The position numbers were made by a program, and so were the translations under genes. Below, piece by piece: positions 12,162 to 24,138 of a stretch of DNA of 64,000 bases. The notes below the pieces were generated by a model. The model saw only the letters and a program-made list of their open reading frames with translations, did no database searches and had not been told where the DNA came from. This stretch comes from Ciborinia camelliae. Its lineage: Eukaryota; Ascomycota; Leotiomycetes; Helotiales; Sclerotiniaceae. The stretch lies in the NCBI GenBank assembly GCA_025890175.1, contig JANPYM010000005.1, positions 1,750,440-1,814,439 of the forward strand, read 5' to 3'. How positions within the stretch are numbered: the stretch's first letter is position 1; each line of letters starts with the position of its first letter.

Positions 12162-13166
12162 AGTGAGGTGGGTGAGTGGCAAGTAATGATTTATGCCGTT
12201 ATGTCGTTATGACTTTCTTTCTTTTTCCGATCGGCGATAAAATTTGGTTTGATTTTGATTTTGACTTTGACTTTGATTTCGAGCTCGCTTGGCTTGGCTT
12301 GGCTGGACTGGACTGGCTGGCGTTCGACCTTTTCTATACTATACCATACCTACCCACAGTGTGTATTTTGGGATTGGACGGACGGATGGTTGGCTGGCTG
12401 GGTTTTGGCTGGGCTGGACTGGGGCTGGGCTGGATGGATGCATGATCGGGGTTGAGGGTTTCATGGATACGTGCGTGTGCGCACGGTGCATATGATACCA
12501 TGTTTTATGTTCATGTTCATATGAGATGAGATGAGACGAGATGAGATGGGATGGGATTGGATGGGATGAGTTAATGATTTGGCTTGTGTGTATGGATGGA
12601 GGGATGGAATGTGGAGGTTGGGAGTAGAGGGGTCGGGGATGGATAAAAGAAATACGTACGTATGTACGCATTGTATGTATGTATGTATGTATGTATGTAT
12701 AGCAGTAGGTATGTCTATATTACTAGGTAGTGAATAATAGATGGAAATTATACTTGGGTGTTTATACCAAATCAATATATATGTTGATGGTCTCTCACTC
12801 ACTTTCTTTCTTTCTTTCTTTTTTATTGGTTATGGGTTGAAATTTGCGAGGTGCGAAGGGTGAAGGAAGAAGGGGGATGGGGATGGGGAAGGTTATTGCC
12901 ATGGAAAGATATTGGATTTGGATGGGTCTATATGGGAGGGGAGAGGAGAGGAGAGGCGGACACAGTATAGAAATGCAGAAGATCTCATGAAAGATAGGCT
13001 TGGGAGTGCTGGCAACTGACCTCCCTCATACATTGACTATCGTTCGAGAGAAAAGTATAAGAGAAAAATAGCATTGGTAATGGATTGTACCAGCAAATGG
13101 CATTTTTGATCTATATATGAAATGAAAATGTCCGGGACCCCTTCTCTTCTTTGGGTTTCATCCGTG
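12162..13166. other. Intergenic between convergent genes, microsatellite-rich
   Basis: No gene. Holds G/T-rich TTGATTTTGACTT-like and GGCTGGACT repeats (12245-12440), a GAGAT-type pentanucleotide stretch (12521-12570) and (GTAT)n at about 12672-12700. The ORFs here are repeat artefacts. Confidence 0.8.
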
Positions 13167-14891
13167 TTACAAAGTAGCCGTATTCGCGGGCGGACTCGTA
13201 CAAGTTGAGATTGTCGTCCACTGATTTCGTTTTGCTTAGCACTGATATCGTTCTGGGTAACCCAGAATAAGGAAAGGAGCAGGGCAATGAGGAAGATACT
13301 CACGGGTAGGTAGGATGTCGAAGTCGCGATTCCAGGGATGGTCTCGGCTTTGACGAGGACGGGGATGATGGCTCCGGTGACCAGGCTGAAAACTCGGTGG
13401 TTTAGAACTGTCCATTCTCGGGTTAGCATTGGGTAACTCGCATTTTGAGGATAAATGAGCTTTGAATTGAGCGAGGAGATCGAGAGAGCGGGTTGGCTTG
13501 GGTAGTTGGTCCATTCGCTCATTTTGTGAATGTTCCAAGCGTCGTTCACATTGTCCCATCTTGACAGTGCCGTCGCTCTCTGAGAGTGCATCGAGCAATA
13601 ATAATCTCAATCCGCTTGAAAGGAGAGCTCAAGGAAACGATCCAAGAGGAGAAACTGGGGAGAACGTACCTCTCAAAATACTAGCAATTTCTCCCGAGTG
13701 ACTCGTAATACTCAACCAGGTATTCTCATCACTTCCAAAAACCTCATCCAAAACCTTCTTACTCCTAACATCCTGATCGGTTGGAACTTCACCCTCAAGC
13801 GCCTTCCACAGTAGATCATTTTCCGAGAATCCCTTCTCGATTTTGTAAGAAGGGAATGATTCATGGATGGATGTTCGATTGCTACGTCGATCACAGGTGT
13901 GGCCGGAGATACCTTCTCGGAAAAGTTCTTTGATTAAAGGTTTAAATGGGCGAGATTTGGGGAGAGGCAGAGTGGAGAAGGTTATGTTGGAGGTTTGAAG
14001 ACAACGATAAAGAGGTGAGGTGTAGTAGGATTGTGGGAGAGGAATCTTCTGGAGCTGGATACGGGAAAGCCAGTAGTTGGATGCTTTTTGGGCTTGAGCT
14101 ATTCCTTTGGGATCCAAATGTGCGTCTGCCCACTGGATGATGTTAATTATCGCTTCGTGGATTTGGGGAATCGTAAGAGTGGAACGTACAGTGACGGTGG
14201 CATTTCCATCCAATTCGGAATAATAACACTATCATCATCAGTTTCATCTTGCAAGTAAACTCTCTACTCAGAAGAATCACATACATTCCACTATAATTAT
14301 CATTAGCAATCCATTCATCGATAACCCTCTCAATCACAATAACTCACAGCAGGAGTCCCATAATAGGTTTCGGCAGCATTGTGCCAGCCTTCGCCATGTC
14401 TCCCCATGAACAAAACCTTGTAGTTGACATTTTTAGATGAGCCTTGGTTCAAAAAATCAACATATCTCTCAAACTTCTGCCACTGAGTTGCATTCTTTGA
14501 GACGTGGGAGTCGGTGGAATAGGTTCGGTTAAGAAGACCAAAGTTCCATTGAGTCTGTAGATATGGTCAGCTTGGTCACATTGGATACTTGTGTAATTAG
14601 ATGTCAAGTCCAACCATTGGAAAGACATAATAGATAAGAGAGACACACATAATCAAAAGTCGATGGAACAGTTGTCTCTTCGTCCTGTAAGAAGAACCCG
14701 GGTACGGTAGTATAATTTATCCAACTCGAACCATGAGATCCCGTACTCGTATGGGGATTATAATATGGAGCCGGTGTAGCACGAGGAAAATGGCCCGGAC
14801 TTGCACTCGCAATCGACAAAACGCTCAACCAAATAGTTAAGGAAAACATGATGATTATTGATATCAAAACCCGACAGTTGAGGTACTCCAT
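13167..14891 (-). CDS. Secreted/membrane-anchored histidine phosphatase superfamily protein (phosphoglycerate mutase-like)
   Basis: Seven exons on the minus strand: 14891-14649, 14554-14348, 14290-14285, 14228-14190, 14132-13670, 13407-13304, 13220-13167; 371 residues. All six introns have GT..AG ends and the phases add up. An N-terminal hydrophobic stretch (LISIIIMFSLTIWLSVLSIA) looks like a signal peptide or anchor. The catalytic RHG triad is in MGRHGEGWHN (about 132-140); the second core arginine is in YTSPLYRC (about 208) and the second histidine in ITSHSGE (about 310). This matches a fungal extracellular phosphoglycerate mutase-like family related to yeast Pmu1; the substrate is unknown. 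Exon 3 is only 6 nt and supplies the conserved Trp-Asn. The C-terminus is chosen as a 17-residue exon because CTAAG branch and ATCAG acceptor signals fit and it resembles family ends. The first open codon upstream (14897) is TTG, so ATG 14891 is used. Confidence 0.85.
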
Positions 14892-15699
14892 GGCCAATGG
14901 TAGGAATTCATGGACCCTTTATATACAAATGTAGAAACTAATTACCCTGGATGTACATTAAAATGCATCTGTGCATGACAACAATGGTAAAATCGAAATT
15001 ATCGCTGCAGGTACAGGTATACAGGTTCGGATGAAAGTCAGGTCCTATGATGATTGCACGTGGAGAGGAATATCCCACATCCCACTTGCTATTGGAGGAA
15101 AAGCGGGGTATATGTGTGTTGTGAGTGAAGCTGAAAATGATACAGCTTGAACACGTGATAACATCGATGAAATGAGAGGAAGGGAAAAGGAAACAATGTT
15201 TGTTTATATCTTTATTTCATACCTCTAATCTATTCCGAATTCATTCTGAAATGTTGGCTGGCCCGGTTGACTTGAGCTCTCAAGATCAAAGACCAAGACA
15301 TCGTGGTGTATATATACACTCACGTGATTATCACAAATATGAGCAACTTTGCTTTCAATTCTACTCCTGAAGCCGATGTGGATGGAGGAGAGAATTCAAG
15401 AAGATACCTAGTACGTACTAGAAGCTGCCATTTTGAAGTTGGAAATGGCAGAGAAAATACTTCCATGAGGAAAAGAATGAAAATAAACTCACCTTATCGG
15501 GTAAGAGTATCCGGCCGTCTTTTGATTCGTCAGATAATAAATGTTACGCCACTTGTGACTTCACATCTTGAATATCTCAACATCTCGACGGCATCTTAAC
15601 GGATAAGGTGATATGACGGGACTTGCATATCATCCCTAAGATTCTTCGTTTTCATCATCACGTTTAATTCATCGTTTTTTAACATTCAAGTACATCACG
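14892..15699. other. Divergent intergenic region
   Basis: Shared upstream region of the minus-strand phosphatase gene and the plus-strand MOSC gene. No gene supported; the 98-codon ORF at 15303-15599 lacks any recognisable feature. Confidence 0.6.
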
Positions 15700-17207
15700 A
15701 TGACGAAGACGACAACATGTACTACCAACTGCGAAGGAGTGGGATCCTCAGATTCGTTTTACGAATGGATGTCTGGTATGCTTATGACACTGCTCTGCAT
15801 AGAGATACATGTGCCCTTTTTGGGTGGGATGCGCCTAGGGAGCATTATCCCGATCGTTGCCCTTCTTTTTGTGGGAATCAGCAACTTTATTTGCTTGGGG
15901 AAGATAGAGGGGTTGAAACGCGATAGAGACCAGCTTCTAAGGATCGTCGAGAGGAAGACGGCACTCATAAAACGCGATGGCCTAAAGGTAGGCATTTCCA
16001 AGTTGCGATATCTTTATTTTTTGTGTAACATTATCATGTAGAAGGGGTCTGGCTCTAAGATGACTATCAGTCAGGTAAGCATAAAAGCCGTCCTCTCAAA
16101 AGGACAATCGAACTTATAATATAAAGCTCTATATCTACCCCATAAAGTCCATTAGAGGATGTTCTCTTCCCTCGGCCACCCTCACTAAAGATGGCTTTTC
16201 CTACGATCGAAAATTCATGCTCCTCCGAGTCCACGACAAAGATTCAAAATGGGGCCGCTATCAGAATATGCACGTAACCCATTACCCAGAAATGGTACTG
16301 TTTCATACATCCATCAAAAACTCAACTCTCCATGTTACTTATCGTGCACCTGGCTCTGTCGAGTCTTTAAACGAGGAACGGCCAACATTGGAGATCGAGC
16401 TTTCACCCTCTACATTCTCCAATCTCGAAAAAGTCAAAGTTGATATGCACAAAAGTGTAACGACAGCTTACAATATGGGTTCCAAGTACAACGAATGGTT
16501 TACCAGATACTTCGGCTTCGAAGTTATCCTCGCATACGCTGGCAGTAACCGCCGACTCGTTCTTGGAAATCTTCCTGGAAGACCAGCAACTGATGGCCCC
16601 ATGGTTTTAACACCCACAAAGAAACTTCTCCAATACGTCCCTATAATCAACTCACTAGTTCCGAAACAAGATGACGAGAAGATTGCCTTCAACGATTGCG
16701 CACCCTACCTCGTTATCACAGAGGCATCGTGCGACGATGTCTCAAGCCGTCTACCTAGCGGTACCGAGATGGACATTACGAAATTCCGTGCAAACATCAT
16801 TGTATCTGGTTCCCCATCCGCATTTGATGAAGATTACTGGGGCGGGTTAACATTTGGCGGCGATCAAGATAAAGAAATTATCCTCACGGCCAATTGTGGA
16901 AGATGTGTATCCTTGAATGTTGATCATGAAAAAGGAACTGGAGCCCCAAAAGGTGAAGGCGTGTTGAAGTTATTGATGAAAGATAGGAGAGTAGATGAGG
17001 GGGTGAAATATAGTCCTATTTTTGGAAGGTATGGATTTGTGGGAACTGGGGATGAGGGGAAGGTGTTAAGGGTTGGTGATGAGGTGAGAGTTTCGAAGAG
17101 GAATGAGGAGAGGACGAAATTTTGTGAGTCAATCCCTTCTGTGGTGTTTTGTTTAATGGGGATTGAGCTGATTGTGTTTGATAGTTTGGCCGGGACTTTC
17201 GACATGA
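15700..17207 (+). CDS. MOSC-domain protein (mARC-like), N-terminally membrane-anchored
   Basis: Four exons: 15700-15987, 16042-16074, 16127-17123, 17185-17207; 446 residues. The N-terminal exon has a hydrophobic segment at about residues 44-67 followed by a charged helix. The MOSC N-terminal barrel starts with LYIYPIKSIRGCSL (about 108) and SYDRKFMLLRV, classic for the mARC/YcbX group. The MOSC domain contains FRANIIV and a CGRC motif (about 364-367), then LMKDRRVDEGVKYSPIFGRY. The protein ends WPGLST, reached only through the 61-nt last intron (GTGAGT...GATAG). mARC proteins are molybdenum cofactor enzymes that reduce N-hydroxylated compounds on mitochondrial or ER membranes. The position expected for the Mo-ligand cysteine near LMKDRRVDEG carries no Cys, so the activity is uncertain. 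Start: first ATG before the anchor. Confidence 0.82.
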
Positions 17208-17825
17208 TTCTTTTAGTCGGCGGTGAAAAATGTTTTTGGTGAACTGATCGGATTGATTTCACTGTTGATTGTTGTCGTATTGGGTGCGCATGGAGATTGA
17301 ATGGAAATGGAAACGGGGACTTATGGGAGGGGCTGTGCTGTGGGAGTTGGATTTGAGATGAAGATATACCTGGTAGATTGGGGAAGGAAACTATCATCAT
17401 ACAATCATTGTCATACTTGTACCATGCAAATAGTATGGGAATATGGGCAAGGAAGATAAAATCGATAAGATTGTAAATTTGATGTATGCAGTACATTATG
17501 AAGTTCTGAGGTGCAAAAGAAAACTGCCAACTAGGTAGGTGAGGTAGTTACCTGCCCAGGTGGTACCTACCTACCTTATTCAAACAAGCTGTGGCTATAG
17601 TGGCTAGTGTAGTGGCTACAATTGCAGCTTGCTAGCATTGCCTCATTACACCCAATTTCTTGTGTTCAAAACGTGATTTTTCAAGCTACAGTATGAACCT
17701 TTTTATTGAAATTGCCCTCCCCGATAGTTTACTTTACCTACTGCCTAGTCGATAACTTTACTCTAATTCTAACGTTATTCTAACTTCATACCCAGCATTA
17801 CAACGGCCTATTACCTACTCCCAAA
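17208..17825. other. Intergenic, probable P450 promoter
   Basis: No gene. A GGTAGGTGAGGTAG/CCTACCTACC cluster occurs at about 17530-17575 and can fold back on itself. Confidence 0.55.
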
Positions 17826-19408
17826 ATGCTCGTCATCGTAACTTCTATTTTATTTACGACACTATTCCTCGGGATTGCTTCCAAGATTGTGGCATTGGTT
17901 TCCTCTCCGCTCAACGCGATACCAAACGCCCATTTCACAACGCCTTTGTCGCGAATATGGCTACTGTGGATTAGAGCAACAGGAAAGGAATTCACCACAT
18001 GCCTCGCAGCTCACCGTCGACTCGGTCCTGTGATAAGAATTGGTCCCCGAGAAATCAGTATCGACTGCATCGAAGATGGTGTGCGCACGGTTTATGGTGG
18101 TAATTGGGACAAGTCAAGCATGTATGATAACTTCACACAATTTGGGTAAGTTTTTTTAATATGTAGCTATATATATGATGAACGCTAATTTGAGAGATTC
18201 TCGCCATTGTTTGCTATACGTCAAGCAAAGCCACATTCGGAAAGAAGGCGTGTCTTCACTCACATCTATTCGAAATCTACAATTATGAACTCTGCCGAAC
18301 TTTACGAGATTCTGAGTACTATTGGTCGTAATAAGATGCTTCCAAGGTTGCAGAAATCGGTCAAGGAGGGCGATGAAATAGATGTATACTCTCTAACAAG
18401 AGAGTATAGCATGGATGTTGTTACTACTTACGTTTATGGCAAAGATAACGGAACGAACTGGGTCGAACATCCAGACCAAGCGTCCTATTACCTATCCGCA
18501 TTTCAGCGAGCGGTTGAGCCATGGGCATTCTTCGCTTCTACTGAAACCCAACGGTTGGTATCTATACTCGACTGGTTTGGCATCAATCTGATATCCCCGT
18601 CTGTGAATACTGCTTTTGATACTATTCACTCCTTCGTGATGGGCCTCACTAAGCGCACAGTCAGTATTCTGGAAAATGACGACACTAGCGGAATTGGCTC
18701 CATGAACAGCTTCTCGAAATTGTGGCAAAGACTGGAAAATGTTCCCGACGAGCAGAAGGTACAAGTGCTTGCATCTGACCTGGTGGATCAAATACACGCT
18801 GGTCACCAAGCCACTGGAGTTGTTCTAACCTATCTCATGTGGGAGTTGTCTCGAAATCCTGAAGTTCAAGATAGATTACGAAACGATCTAAGATCCTTGA
18901 GCGACCCTTTGTCCTCGAAGTTTTTAGATGCTGTTCTTATGGAAACCATGCGTCTCTATCCAGCTGGGTTTGGCCCCTTTCCCCGCATAGCCCCGGACCA
19001 TGCAAATGTCAAAGGCTTTACTATCCCTAAGGGGACTATAGCGACCGCATCACCTTACACACTTGGCCGCAACATTAACATCTTTCCTCGTGCCGACTCA
19101 TGGCTTCCTGAGAGGTGGCTAGAAGCAAGTGATACGGGAAAGAGAGAAATGAGGCAATGGGTTTGGATGTTCATGAACGGGGCACGCAATTGTATTGGGG
19201 AGCATTTGGCTGTACTCGGTAAGTATATCTATCTATATGATCGTTCTAAAAACATTACTGAAATCATGCAGCAATGAAGGCATTCATTGTGGATGTTTAC
19301 ACTATTTATGGGACTACTATCACTGGAAACCCGGGCATGCGGCAGCTTGAGGCTTTCTTCTCAATACCGGAAAATGACTCATTGTTCCTGCAATTCCAGG
19401 TTGTCTGA
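17826..19408 (+). CDS. Cytochrome P450 monooxygenase
   Basis: Three exons, 17826-18145, 18197-19218, 19272-19408; 492 residues, normal for the family. The N-terminal 25 residues form an ER membrane anchor. K-helix ETMR at about 356-359, PERW at about 411-414, and the heme-binding loop FMNGARNCIG at about 432-441 with the axial cysteine, all intact. The I-helix reads AGHQATG (about 308-314) where the usual acid is replaced by Gln. Introns: 18146-18196 (GTAAGT, GCTAAT branch, AG) and 19219-19271 (GTAAGT, ATTACTG, CAG). The substrate cannot be read from sequence. It is the first gene of a stretch that also holds a PTH11-like protein, a UstYa-like protein, a repeat-containing secreted peptide and a permease, so it may tailor a secondary metabolite. 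Clan not assigned. Confidence 0.9.
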
Positions 19409-21237
19409 AAGACGCCAGTTTAACATTATGGCATTTAGTGCCTTGCTGCGTCTGAATTTTATTAGAAGCCTAACAATAGAACCTCGCAACTCATAAGAAG
19501 ATCGGTGGAATTCTTGCGCAAGCGATCGAAAATCTAGATAAGTTTGTCTTGGACTTTGGTAATGGAGCTTCATGTGTGTATGTTATGCTCCTCACATTCC
19601 CCAAATACATGACCGTATGAAAAATAGCGGATCACGCCTAGTAGATATAGCGTGTGACATCAAATCCCATCATCTTTGTATACCTACTGTAATGAGCCTA
19701 CAGTAAGATTAGCCTCTCCTCGGAATCAGTGTGTAGCGTGATAATTTGTCACAACATTGTCAAGAGGGGAATATACGAGTAGAACATCAACACTAGGGTT
19801 GTATAAGTTAATCCGGAGGAGCATTACATGACCTTGGCATAATCATGTTTTTTAAGCATGATTTGATATAATGCTAAGGCGATGACCATGCACGTATACT
19901 CGTATAATGCTTCTTTTGACCATGTTTTCATTAAGAGTTCTAGCTAAGAAGTGATAGATTATATGCTTCCTACTGCCGTACTAGGTCGTACGGTTCGTAC
20001 TGTGCGGTTCACATAATCTATATTCCAACAATATGAGATGATGATCCTCTGAAGAGGATTCTTTCCTCTTCATCATAGTTCTTTTATTAGATTACAGATC
20101 CTAGATTCCATTCCACATGCCCTTGGTGACGTGCATGACAGATTGTACGATATCGCGGGAAGAGGCATGTGTACGGCTCTTCCCGAGAGAATTACTAAAT
20201 ATGGTTCAAACGCATATTATAGGATCGGAATCATAGAACTAATAGTTTATTTAATTCTAATATATACTTTTGCATACCTAGTGTTTAGCCCTAAGCAAAC
20301 ATATAAGATACATTATATACACACTATATAAACTTTCCCCGATCATCAGGATTAGAAAACAAATTAATCAATTCTTAAAATATATATATATATATATATA
20401 TTTGTAGCGGCGGCTACACTGGTACAGTGAAAGTGTGTAAGAACCTTGGAAGGACGAAGTTCTCATTATGCTACCTAGGATGGCTACCTATGTACTGATT
20501 GTTTCTGTTACGCTGGTACTAGCGTAACATACACTGCGCGGATCGCGTAACATGCGCTTTCCGCGTAACATGCGCTTTCCGCGAAGGCTGACGTGCACTT
20601 TGCCTCACGTCCACCACACCTTTTTCATATTCCTACGTCAGACTCGTCGAATGAACCTCATTCCGGGAATTTGCCCAATAGTCCAACCTGAATGGGCACA
20701 ATTGTTTGCCTTATGTTTGGTGAACTTGGCGGCGAACTTAGTTCAGTAAACTCGTCTATCAAAGCCAGTGTTTTGTTCGATAGTTTTGGTTACACCATTC
20801 GGTTGTGCCATCTTTCAGCAGCTAAGATACAAGTGTATTACAGCAAGGTTCTAAAGGGGGTCACATAACATGGTTACTTTATTGAAAAGGGGAGTAAGGA
20901 AGAGGCAAAGCCTGCAAAGACTCCATCAATTAAGATACGTTTGCGAGGTAGGACAATTTACCTCTGTAAGCTACCTCATAATTGATTGCCGGTGCAGTTA
21001 ATGCGGATTCGAAACGTGACTGGACTCGTAAAGGTTCTCGAGATCGAGGCATACCCTAGGTAACTTATCATGCAAAGACACCCATCGTGGTAGTCGTGCC
21101 CATGACATCGCCTCCGCAGCCGAATCCTTTTCTCATACTTTATTTCAAGATAATTGAGCTTAAAAAGATTTTCCGTTTAAATCCTGCTTTATAGCTTAGC
21201 TGTGATAACTCTCAGAACTCAAATTCATCCACCCGTA
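19409..21237. other. Intergenic with short GC-rich palindromes
   Basis: About 1.8 kb with no supported gene. An (AT)n tract lies at about 20382-20401. A perfect 9-bp inverted repeat around 20506-20529 is followed by two 18-bp direct repeats of CGCGTAACATGCGCTTTC. The segment could be a decayed mobile element but has no coding remnant I recognise. Confidence 0.5.
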
Positions 21238-22660
21238 ATGGCAATATTATCGGCAGACAACCGCGGCCCAGGTCTTAACGTCGGCATGTGGATTGTTTTA
21301 ATCCCAACCGTGATGATGGTGGCCGCGAAGATGTATACAAAATGGCATTCAACGAAGAAAATCTCGGCAGACGACATTTTGATAAGCATAGCCCTTGTGA
21401 GTTGCAATTTTCTGGCAACAAATATATGGTGAAACTCGCGCGGGATCTCTATGTCAATTTGAGTGGTCGAGCTCCGGTGTCTAAAGCTAATGAGAGTAAA
21501 GCTTACGGCTATTGCACAGTCAATTGCTATAACTGAGGAAGTCAGGTTCGGACTCGGCCGTCGTGTTGAAACTCTTTCAGATGAAGATATGAGTAAGTTT
21601 TTGGTGGTGAGTTATTTTTCGATCTTTCCAAGAGTCCCCGAGGACTTGTGGAATAATTTCCCGTCTTATCGACTTTTAAAACATCGATCTCAGAGCTAAT
21701 TCTTCTAATAGGCTGAATACATCTCAAATATATTCTACGTGATCAGTATATATATGTCAAAACTATCTACAGCCTACTTCTTCATCTCTTTTTGTAGAAG
21801 TGATGCTGCAAAAAACGTCGTGACTTGTAATATATGGTTTATGGCAATTTGGGCCTTGATCAGTGTCATTTCACTTCTCGCTCAATGCCATCTGCCACAT
21901 CCATGGGATAGCTTTGATAAGACATGCATTGATCTGGTATGTTAATTCCTATTTTTTCAGCTTCTTTTTCCTACCTAATGGCTATACAGACATTTTGGCC
22001 ACACATCTATGCTAACCTGCTATCCAAGAAAGTCTTTTGGACCTTCAGTCTCATTGTCGACATTCTCACACAGGCCGTTATATCATTGCTACCGATATTT
22101 CTCCTAAGCGGACTTCATATGTCTAACAGGTCTAACAAATGGCTTGTAATGATTTTGTTCGTTCCAAATTTGTTGTAAGTTATTTGGCAAGTTTATTTAT
22201 TACACATTAATAATTTTGAAGCTAAATTTCATCTACCAGAGTCATTCCAATATCAATATTCCGCCTAATCTTTCTTCTTCGCGCCATAAACAGCAGCGAT
22301 TACACCTGGTCTGCATTCAATTTCGGCATCTTAACCAGTTTCCAACCATTCATCTCAATAATGATAACGTGCATACCCTTTTTAAAACCCATTCTCGACA
22401 GTCTCATTCTGCAACCCTATCTGATCGCGCTAGAAGAGCCGCAGTCCATTATCCCTAGCAACTCTAAAGGTATATCCTGGGTGCAACGCATACAAGATAG
22501 CCGGTTGGCGAGATCCCAGAGGCTTCCAGAGGACTCCTCTAAGTCATTTGGGGGCCGTAAGAATAGCGAGATGCATTGGCCATATACGCAGACGCAGGAT
22601 GGGAATGATGGAGATGGGGCGAGGGGCGAGGCGTTTGATATGGGAATTGTAAGCAGGTAG
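21238..22660 (+). CDS. PTH11-like / fungal rhodopsin-domain 7-TM membrane protein
   Basis: Five exons proposed: 21238-21396, 21487-21606, 21712-21936, 21990-22174, 22240-22660; 369 residues. Seven hydrophobic segments are visible, with the family signatures NRGPGLNVGMW, an ADDILI motif after TM2, VRFGLGRR, AEYISNIFYVISIYMSKLS and a TFWPH segment. This is the fungal rhodopsin-like (SAT4/PTH11-related) integral membrane family. Some members are G-protein-coupled receptors for surface cues and others sit in secondary metabolite clusters. The acceptor of intron 1 is ambiguous: 21486 keeps the LTAIAQSIAITEE segment, 21519 is a stronger-looking CAG. The C-terminal cytoplasmic tail is Ser/Gly/Asp-rich. 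The first open codon in this frame is a GTG, so ATG 21238 is used. Confidence 0.75.
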
Positions 22661-23251
22661 TTGGGAAAAAGCGATGATATGATCGAAGGTGAGGGAGCTC
22701 CTAGGAGGAATATTATGATGATAAAACAGGCTTGGGTATGATGGTCTTATATTAGATTGGGAGGCAGTTTCTAAGACAAAGTGATATTTTTTGATCCTAG
22801 CTTAGACCAGAGATAGTGCGCACTTGAAGTTATTCAAATTTATATCAACAAAATTGAAATATTATCGAATCACAATTCATGCATTACATTCTAAAAAGGC
22901 TTCTTCATGAAACATGGTAAACGAAAAAAGGACTTCAAGTTGGATGACTTCGACCACAATCGTGGAAAACTTTGATAGCTTCAAAGGTCCCTGTAATAAT
23001 AGCGCCTCGAGCATAAAACGCCTTAACAGCCATGGTTGTCAGCGTTGATAAGCCCATGGATTAAACTTTTTTCACTGGTCCAACTTCACATATCACACAT
23101 CACCTGGCACACGATAAAGAATGATTACAGATGCAAAAGAATGGATCTCGATTTTGTATCAAGGGTTTTGAGAAAGCATAGACTACCTCAAACTAGAACA
23201 ACGATAGTAAGATTGATAAGCTAACACCACCTTCACATATACACAACTCTT
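22661..23251. other. Intergenic between convergent genes
   Basis: No gene seen; AT-rich. A 62-codon ORF at 23036-23224 has no support. Confidence 0.6.
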
Positions 23252-24138
23252 TCATTCTTCCTTTTCCAACCACAAACCCCCCTTCTCCTCCGAATCATTC
23301 ATCTTCCAAATCTTCGCCCCAACCCATGGCGTACTCCCATCCGGACAATTCTTATACCTCTCCAGCTCACTCGTCCCATCAAATGGATCGTCCGGCTCCC
23401 TATAACAAGCCGAATTTTTCTTCGCCCAGTCATCAAGTTTATTCCAGTCTCTACACGCCCTTACCTGCCCAGTCCCAGAAGCAGGATGCTTGAAATGCCC
23501 GCCGGTAAACCGCGGCGTATCATCCGCATTACATACGATATCTTCCCGGAAGGCTATTAGACAATGGTCCACATGCATCTCGTGCTCGGTTTGTAACCAT
23601 CCGTGTCGGTACTGGTTGATGCTCTGGCGGAGCATTTGGAGGCAATGCATTTGATGGTGGCCGTGTAGGTAGTAGATTCCCTTGGAGAAATCCCAAGGCC
23701 AGCGTTGAGCTAAGGGGAGGCCGATGGAAGTTGCGTAGGTGTCCGAGAGGGCGACGTTGCCTAGGTCCACGTTGTAGGCGTTCCATTCGGCTTCAGTGAG
23801 GGTGTTGTCTTGGTTGGTGGAGGCAAATGGTAGGGGGTTATCGTACTTCAGTTTGGCTGTGGAAAATATTAGGAAAGTTTCTTGTGAAGAAAGGAGGGGT
23901 TTGATTTACCGTATTTGGAGATTACATTCTCGTAGGCAATGTTTGTTGGCTTGAAGATGGTGAGGACCCCCCAAAGAACATTCAGGGAGATGGAGATGAC
24001 TAAAATGCCGATCCAAAACCATGAAAGTCGAGCTCCCATTTTAGGTTGCAACTCGTACTTTAGTTGGGAGTTCAGGAGACCTTTCTCTTCAAGACATGCC
24101 TCGTCTCTCTCAAAGCTTGAATCCGTAGTAGTAGACAT
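23252..24138 (-). CDS. UstYa-like (DUF3328) oxidase/cyclase
   Basis: Two exons on the minus strand, 24138-23910 and 23856-23252, across a 53-nt intron (GTAAAT donor, CCACAG acceptor); 277 residues. A charged N-terminus precedes one transmembrane helix (about 38-62, LSWFWIGILVISISLNVLWG). The luminal part carries both diagnostic HxxHC motifs: HQMHC (about 144-148) and HVDHC (about 171-175), in the contexts YYLHGHHQMHC and HVDHCLIAF. UstYa-family proteins catalyse oxidative steps, including ether macrocyclisation, in fungal RiPP pathways such as ustiloxin; related members act in other pathways. Both motifs are intact, so the protein is predicted to be active. It is transcribed away from the repeat-containing secreted peptide gene, whose start lies 863 bp away, consistent with a shared divergent promoter. 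Confidence 0.9.
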
